Source: Madurella fahalii
Lineage: Eukaryota > Ascomycota > Sordariomycetes > Sordariales
DNA: 64,000 nt
NCBI GenBank assembly: GCA_029876055.1
Contig: CM056874.1
Span: 8,494,001-8,558,000 of the forward strand
Reading direction: 5' to 3'
The first letter of the stretch is position 1. The number at the start of each line of letters is the position of its first letter. Positions 56,790 to 64,000 of the stretch are shown here, in pieces. Position numbers and translations under genes: made by a program. The notes below the pieces were generated by a model, which worked only from the letters and a program-made list of their open reading frames with translations, did no database searches and was not told the DNA's origin.

Positions 56790-59511
56790 ATGCCTACCAA
56801 GGCCGGCCACGCCGTGGCCAAGGCGCTGGGCATCAAGTTGAAGGAGAAAGACCCCTACCGGGAACTCGAAACCCCAGGGGCCTCGGTGCTATCCACCCAA
56901 ACCTTTGTGGAAGAGCCCCCGCGCGTCGTCGAGTACTTTTACGACCTTGTTCCGTCGGGCCAGCAGGTCTATGACTATCTCCTCTCACTCTTCCCATTTC
57001 TCTCATGGATCGGCTATTATAACCTACAATGGCTGATTGGGGATCTGGTGGCTGGTAAGCATGGTCGTCCTGGCATATGGGTCAAGAGACCGGGTCGCTC
57101 ACTGGCACTGATAGGCATCACCATCGGCGCCGTCGTGGTCCCGCAAGGCATGGCATATGCCAGGCTGGCCAATCTCGAGGTCCAGTTCGGTCTCTACTCG
57201 TCCTTCATGGGCGTTCTGATCTACTGGTTTTTTGCCACTTCCAAAGACATCACGATCGGCGTAAGTGGGCGTGCCAGTTATGCGTAAGCTCGGTATATGC
57301 TCACGCCAGCACAGCCTGTTGCCGTCATGTCACAGCTCACAGGCGGCGTCGTCGCAGACCTAGCCGTTGCCTTGCCCGACGTGCCGGCACATTTTATCGC
57401 TTCGGCGCTTGCCATCTTGGCCGGCGCTATCGTCCTCTTCATTGGGCTCATCCGCTGCGGATGGATCGTCGATGTCATCTCACTCACTGCCCTCTCGGCC
57501 TTCATGACGGGCTCGGCTATCAACATTCTCGTCGGTCAGATCCCTTCCTTGATGGGCATCACCGGCTTCTCGACCCGCGATGCGCCCTATCTCGTCTTCA
57601 TTCACACGCTTCAGGGGCTGCCGCGGACGACTTTGGATGCTGCCATGGGCCTGACAGCTCTTGCGATGCTCTATCTCATAAGAGGAGTGTGCACATACTC
57701 GGCGAAGCGCTGGCCGAAACACCAGCGGTTCATCTTCTTCCTCTCAACTCTGCGGACGGTCTTCGTCATTCTGTTGTACACCATGATCAGCTGGCTCGTT
57801 AACAGAGGCCTCCCCCGGGGTGAGGCCAAGTTTAGGATTCTATTCGATGTCCCCAGAGGTGAGTCTCGGTGCTCTTCCCAGTTATTCGACACATGCAAGA
57901 GGCTGACAGTCCCGCGCAGGTTTCCAGAACGCCGCTCTTCCCGTCCTTAACCAGCGCATCGCTAGCAATCTAGCCGGCTACCTACCCGCCACCGTCATCG
58001 TCCTACTGATTGAGCACATTGCCATCTCCAAGTCGTTTGGGCGCGTAAACAACTATACGATCAATCCATCCCAGGAGATGGTGGCCATTGGTGTCACTAA
58101 TATGCTGGGGCCATTCCTGGGCGGATACGCGGCCACGGGTTCGTTCAGTCGGACCGCCATTAAGTCGAAAGCCGGGGTCCGGACCCCGTTCGCAGGTGTC
58201 ATCACCGCATGCGTCGTCCTCCTAGCCATCTACGCACTGCCCGCCGTCTTCTATTACATTCCAAACGCCTCCTTGGCAGCCGTCATCATCCATGCCGTCG
58301 GCGATTTAATCACCCCCCCCAACACGCTCTACCAGTTCTGGCTCGTCTCACCGATCGAGGTATTCATCTTTTTCGTTGGCGTTATCGTCACGGTCTTTTC
58401 GACAATTGAGAACGGCATCTACTGCACTGTCTGCATCTCGGCCGCGATGCTTCTGTTCCGCATCCTGCGGGCTAAGGGCCGTTTCCTGGGCCGCGTCAGG
58501 GTCCAGTCTGTGCTCGACGATCACTTTGTTGGTCATGACTGCCAGCCGATTAAGCAGTATGGGACGTTTAACGGCTCTCCGGAGGCTCGCTTCCGCAACG
58601 TCTTCCTACCCATCACCCACGCCGACGGCTCGAATCCCGAAATAGCTCTCGACAACCCCTACCCCGGCATCTTCATATACCGCTTCTCCGAGGGTTTCAA
58701 CTACACCAACGCGAGTCACAGTCTAGAGTATATGACGAACTACATATTCGCCCACACGCGGCGGACGAACCTGGCGCACTATGAGCGGCCGGGGGACCGC
58801 CCCTGGAATGACCCCGGCCCGCCGCGACGCAAGCTCAAGGCTGCAGCTGCAGCAGGCATCGACACGGGCACGATCGACGTGGACGTGACCCTACCTACTC
58901 TCAAAGCCATCATTCTCGACTTCAGCTCCGTCAACCACGTCGACATCACGTCGGTGCAGCAGCTGATCGACGTGCGGAACCAGCTCGACCGCTACGCCGC
59001 GCCCGACGTTGTTGACTGGCACATTGCCTGCATCAGCAACCGCTGGACGAAGCGCGCCCTCGCGGCTGCCGGGTTCGGGTACCCCACGATCCGCCCGGAC
59101 GTGCCACATCTTAGATGGAAGAGCATTTTCAGTGTTGCTGAGATCGGCGGGACTCAGAGCGCGGCTGCGGCGGCCGAGTTTGAGGACAATGAGAAGGAGC
59201 TTAACTCGCAGCAGCAGCAGCAGCAGCAGTCAACCGTGCCGGATCTCGAGACAGGGTTGGTCAAAGGGGAAAGTCGTGGCAACAGCAACATCAGTAGTTC
59301 GAAGGGCGACGACGAGGTGACGGAGGGCAAGCCCACTGTAGTGACTGCCGAGCCCGAGCTCAACGCTGGGCGGACGGTGGCTGTGCATGGCATCAACAGG
59401 CCGCTTTTCCATGTCGACTTGACGAGCGCATTGCAGAGCGCGATTGCCAATGTTGAGGCGAGGGCCGAGACCGGCGGAGATGGGACGGATACGAGCGGAA
59501 CCCTCCCATGA
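56790..59511 (+). CDS. Sulfate permease (SulP/SLC26 family)
   Basis: Plasma-membrane sulfate/proton symporter feeding sulfur assimilation; resembles yeast Sul1/Sul2 and Neurospora CYS-14. Exons are 56790-57260, 57315-57858 and 57920-59511, 2607 bases, 868 residues; introns are 54 and 61 bp. Signature VVPQGMAYARLANLEVQFGLYSSF is near the first membrane helices, and GSFSRTAIKSKAGVRTPFAG is the second conserved SulP block. At least ten hydrophobic helices follow one another to about residue 560. A C-terminal STAS domain carries LKAIILDFSSVNHVDITSVQQL. The tail has a short poly-Gln run encoded by CAG repeats (about 59210-59229) and Ser-rich sequence. Length is normal for the fungal family. The transported ion is inferred from the family. 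Confidence 0.95.
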
Positions 59512-60290
59512 GCAATCTCGGTCTGATAGTGATGAGGAAGATTAAGTGGTCAGCGTTGCATTTTTTGCGGTTGCATACTTGAGCATATTGAGGCGTCTGG
59601 AGCGGTTAACATGCATATTTGGGCTTCTTATGTAAATGGATCATTGGCGAAGGTTTGATTTTACGGCTTCTGCATCTTTTCAATACCCTCATAGAGCATA
59701 TTTGTAGAGAATCTGTATCGCATCCGGGCTTGGATGCTCACGAACCTTAAATATATGCGTTGTGGAGTCAGCACCTAATACATCTTCGCTTCTTAAACTG
59801 TTGGCGTGTTGGACGCAGGACAGGAGGAGAGCGGTGATTGCAGGTATATTGATGTAAACTTGTTATCTCCGGAGATCTCTTTAGTTTCGACATGGGGGCT
59901 GGCTCAGGAAAAACTGGAAAATTGCTGCTACACAAAAAGTCGATAGGTCCCTTAAACATGTATTCTCCGGAATCCGTCTTCTAGGTGTTTTGGTGCAGTC
60001 TCTTAACAACTTAAAGGGGAAAAAGCAACCAAGGGTCCGAAGTTTAACCCTTGAACCAAACCAATACAAAACGAGAGAATGTATACTTCTTTGCGTACGT
60101 TGCCAAACCCGAATGCTATAAACAGATGTCCACTCGTCCGCATCACGAGTTCAATCTCCAGTACCAGAGAAAAAAAAAAAAAAAAAAAGCCATGTAGACA
60201 ACACCAACCGCCTCCCCTCCCATGCTATACACAAAGCAGAACACATCTCACGCAACTATCCCTCCGCCGGGAAACCCAACTCTTCCCCTC
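59512..60290. other. Intergenic, convergent 3' ends
   Basis: Lies between the sulfate permease and UBR1 3' ends. It is AT-richer than its surroundings, with an A19 run at about 60170-60188. No gene is recognised. Confidence 0.55.
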
Positions 60291-63200
60291 TCAAATTGTC
60301 TCCCAACCTCCGTTATTGATATCCGCCTCGAGCCTCCTGCTAATGAAGCTCGGCACTCCGTGGCTGAGCCACAGGTTCCGCAGCATAGAATCGTACCTCT
60401 TCTGGTGCAGGAACAGCTGGCGGCCGTAGCGCAGGCCCATATCCACCTCGCCGTACTTGTCCATGTAGGGCGCGTTGCTGAAGCTCCCCGACGTGCGCGA
60501 CAGGTAGACGACGTGACACTTGCGAATGCTGATGAAGAGGCCAATGTTTTTCTGGCATCTGGATAACAACGAAGATTCGGCCGGTTAGTAGTATGCTCAA
60601 GGCAGAGAGGGGGGGGGGAGTGAAGGGAAGAGAAGAGAAGAGAGTGAGAAGGGAGAGGGGCTTTACTTGAGCATGTGCTGCTGCGCTCCGCCAATCTTGA
60701 TGATCTTCTGCCTCCCCTCCTTGACATCCTTCGCGCAGCAAACCGCCTGCCCGCAAAAGATCTCGCCGCAGAAAAGGCAGATCGTCGGGTCCGTGATATC
60801 CTTCCCCTTGGTCGGGCACCGTCGGCGCGTGCACTCGTCAATCAGCGTGTCGTAGTTCTTCGGCAGGCCGACCAGCTCAAAGATGCCCGGGTGGCTCAAG
60901 ACGGCCGAGGGCGGCAGCGCCTCCTCGGTGCCCGCGTACGGCCACTGGGCCTGGTGCCTCACCCACCCGTCAACAAGCCGCGGCGTATCCGCCGGCCAGT
61001 CGTGCTGCGCGCCATGCTGGGGCGTCAGAGCCGTGAGCATCTCGTCCAACGACGGAACACGGAGCATCTCGGTCAGCCGCTCGAGTTCGCGCTGCTCCGG
61101 GGCCGGCGAGACGCGGCTGTTGAAGTCGACGCCGAATTTGATGTGCAAGAGAATGACGCACTTGCGGAGGAATGCCAGGGCGTACTTGCGCACGAACTGG
61201 TACCACGCCTCGAGCGTGTCGAGCCCGGGCTGCTCAAACGCCTTGTTGTCGCCCTGCGGCGGCCGGTCCACGACCCGGAGGAAGCGTTCCGACGTGCAGG
61301 CCACGTCCATTTCGAAGATGGCCTCGCAAAACGCGGCAAAGTTGGCGAGGTGGGGGTCCATGTCCTGGCGGTGCGGGTTAAGGATGCGCTCGATCCAGAG
61401 CGTGGCGGGCATGTTCCGTGCCAGGTGATACACCACCTTGGTGATCTCGGCCAGGTAGCAGAGGCGGACCAGGTGCGCGATCTCGAAGCTCTGCGCCGAG
61501 GCCACGCCAAAGACGGACTCGCAGAGGAACACAAACAGATCCTCGCTTAGGAGCGGAGGGTACGCTGTTGCTGGAAACCGCGTGTTCTCGGTCTCTTCGC
61601 CTTGGTACTGCGCAATGAAGAGCTGGCAGTGCTGGCGCTCGCTGTCCTTGCGGTACTCAGTATCGATTCTGTTCTCTCCAGACTCGCGCAAGCCTCCGAC
61701 GGCGATGAACGAGGTCACCGTCTCGCTGAGGATGCGCAGCTGCGTGAGGACCTGGTCGGGGATCTTCTCTAGAAATGTCATGCCGTACTCGGCTTCAACC
61801 CCGCGCTGCTGAATTTCGATGGCGGAGATCGAGAATCCCACAGACCGCGCCAGCGTGTCGCTGCCGTACAGTTCGTTCCCGTCCTGCTCCGGGGCATCAG
61901 ATTGGTGCCGTGATATGATGCGGTTCTTTCTAAGAGTGTCCCGGAGCCGGCGATAAATGTTGACCAGCTCCCGCATCATGCTGTTGGTGTCAGGTGTGGT
62001 GGTGCGCGGCGTGCCCGTGTCCGGGACAGACGCCAAGGAAAATGTCTCACTATAAGGCGTCCCTGTAGATACGGACTGTGCCCCCAGGTCGACCCATGCA
62101 TCGTCCAGCAGCTGTGAAGACTTCTCGGCGAGGTTGTTGACCATGCTGTGGAGAGTGTACGAGGCGAACGTATTCTGTATCTGATCCGGCGGCCGCGTCG
62201 CTCCCAGTGTATAGTAGGCCGAGCGGAGCTGGGTATCGAGGAAGGTAGAGAACGAAGTCGATGGCACCAAGGGCCCAGGATATGACTCCTCTTGCCCCTT
62301 CCAGATGATCGGCAGGAACCCGTTGCCAAGGGCCTTGCAGAGGGGACACACAAACTCCAGCCTGCCCGTGTCCTCCGGAGCATGTCGTGCAATCTGCTGG
62401 TTGTGCCGACGGACTGTCGCATCAAAATAGGCCTCGAAGCAGCTGTAGTGCATGATATGGCCGCAGCCAATCGAGACGGGCCCTGGACGAGATAAATTCG
62501 CCGGGAAACCCTTGCCAAGGACCTGGCGTTCTGTCTCAAACGTGTATCCCGCCTGGTTCACCTTGTGAACCATCTGCCGGTTCTCGCGGGCAACGCCAAA
62601 GGGCCGTATATTCTCAGCAGAGCGGTCAAGGTTATCGGGCGTGTTGAAGGCTTCCCTGACGAAATCGGCATCTTGAAAGTCTGTCTGCCGAAGAATGTTG
62701 CTCTGGGTGAAGAAAGCAAAGGTCCCGTACAGCCGACGGTCGTCAGTGTCCTCCTGGCACAAGATACAAGTCCCTGACGGATACTTCCAGAACTTCCGGT
62801 GCTCCTCTACGGGCGGTAGGTCTTCGTCATCTTCTAGGTCGTCCATCTCGCCCCAGTTGATGTCGCCCTGGTTCTCCAAGAAGCTCTTCTGCTGCGCCTG
62901 GAACTGCGCCATGACCCGAGCTTGATGATCCAGTGCCGCCCGCTTCTTCCGCTCCCTCTCCTCGTCAACGGTGCTGGCTGCCGGTGACGCTGTGTTGATG
63001 CGGTCCACCGACAGGCCGAGACGCTGGAAGGAGAACTCGAAGCTCTTGGGCCGCTTCTGTCGCATCCTCCGAAGAATAGTAGCAACCTTGGCGTGGCACG
63101 CCTTGAACTCGTCCTTGGTGGAGAGCAGATTTAAAAGAGCAACAATGGTCTTCGCCTGGGGAGCATCTGGCATGAAGTTGCTCCGGGCCTGCTGGTTAAG

Positions 63201-64000
63201 TGCGGTGGCAATGAACGAAGCCTGGTCCGACTGGTCCTCGTCTGAGTTGTCTTCGGCAATTGCGATGAGAATCAGATGCAACACAACCTGCAGGAAGGTC
63301 TCTACCCGCGTGGAAGGGACTTGCGGGGTCAGCCCGGGATACACGAGGGTGTAGAGCAGCGAGTAGTAGATGATCTGCGCAAACATGCCGGTCCTGGTGA
63401 ACTCGCCGAGGCCAGCAAATACACCCGAGGGAATAGGCCTCAGCTTGGGCTCGTAGACGACGTCTTCGATCGACTTCCCGGTCTTCTTGGCCATCCATTT
63501 CCGCCAAGCCATCTCCGACTCCTCACGCTGATTCTTGTTATAGTGTGCGATGTAGGGGTCAACATCCTCAATGAACTGCGGCTTGAGCTCAAACATGCCC
63601 ACATCAGCGAGGCCCTCGGGCGGCTTGAACGTCGTCATTTCGTCCAATATCCTGTGGAAGTCCTCCTGCTCCTGGAACTTATCCGGGAGCTTCTGGCAGA
63701 TATCCGAGAATGACATTGGTTTGAAACAGAGGACGTGGGTGAGATCGCGACGCATGGATGCGATGTGCGGGCCTTTATCGTCCTCGTTGGGGAGCAGCGA
63801 CGTCCGATCGCTGAGGAGGACGATGAGCAGATGGATCATGTCCTCGACGACGTCCAGGTGTTGGATGTCATCCTGCGCCTTGGACTTCTGCTCGAAGATA
63901 CCCTTGACCCACTTCTCCATGCCGAAGCGGTCGACGATGGAGGCGAGCACGCGACTCGGGTCGCAGACCACGAGCGCGGTCTGCAATAGGAAGATATCGC
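60291..64000 (-). CDS. UBR1: E3 ubiquitin ligase UBR1 (N-recognin), C-terminal part
   Basis: Recognises N-degrons and ubiquitinates their carriers for proteasomal destruction. The window holds only the 3' part: an exon from at least 64000 to 60667 and the last exon 60558-60291, joined across a 108-bp intron (GTAAAG to CCAG) that restores HMLKCQKNIGLF. The frame is open to the window edge, so the N-terminal UBR box and ClpS-like domain lie outside. The RING-H2 region is visible: GTCILCQEDTDD, CGHIMHYSCFEAYF and FVCPLCKALGN. The C-terminal UBLC region has CPTKGKDITDPTICLFCGEIFCGQAVCC and ends with LRYGRQLFLHQKRYDSM and NNGGWETI, strongly typical of fungal Ubr1. A weak possibility is the paralogue Ubr2, which has a degenerate RING; the intact Cys/His set favours Ubr1. 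Confidence 0.93.

Overview
This window looks like nuclear DNA of a filamentous ascomycete, most likely a Sordariomycete and probably Sordariales. Genes are broken by short introns (about 53 to 170 bp) with GTAAGT, GTACGT or GTATGT donors and CTAAC or CTGAC branch points. Coding DNA is GC-rich and spacing between genes is wide. Several families are fungal only. Two decayed genes carry stops that match repeat-induced point mutation (RIP), a process typical of this group. The species is not identified.

The left part (1-22 kb) is gene-poor. A zinc-cluster transcription factor (-) is followed by about 6 kb with no recognisable gene. Then come a divergent protein-kinase-like gene (+), a long CT microsatellite, a SWIM zinc-finger protein (-), 5 kb without a clear gene, and the mitotic phosphatase CDC14 (-), divergent from PCC1 (+), a KEOPS subunit.

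The middle (22-40 kb) is denser. It holds a Swd3/WDR5-type WD40 protein with an unusual Arg-Ser-rich N terminus (-), an ISC1-type sphingolipid phospholipase C (+), an NDR-like kinase gene with three in-frame TAG codons (-), a nucleolar FKBP prolyl isomerase (-), a DJ-1/PfpI-like protein (-) and a membrane family-2 glycosyltransferase (-).

The right part (40-64 kb) has a RIP-like relic of a carboxy-cis,cis-muconate cyclase (-), a SAM methyltransferase (+), a THOC5-like protein (-), a PAQR/Izh3-type membrane protein (+), a four-exon cysteine-rich secreted protein visible only after splicing (-), the mitotic-exit GAP BUB2 (-), a sulfate permease (+) and the 3' part of the N-recognin UBR1 (-), which runs off the window.

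Most genes are unrelated housekeeping functions and no biosynthetic cluster is evident. CDC14 and BUB2 belong to the same mitotic-exit/septation pathway but are about 32 kb apart. Exon coordinates were worked out by hand from splice consensus and reading-frame continuity; exon sums that close to whole codons are stated where checked.
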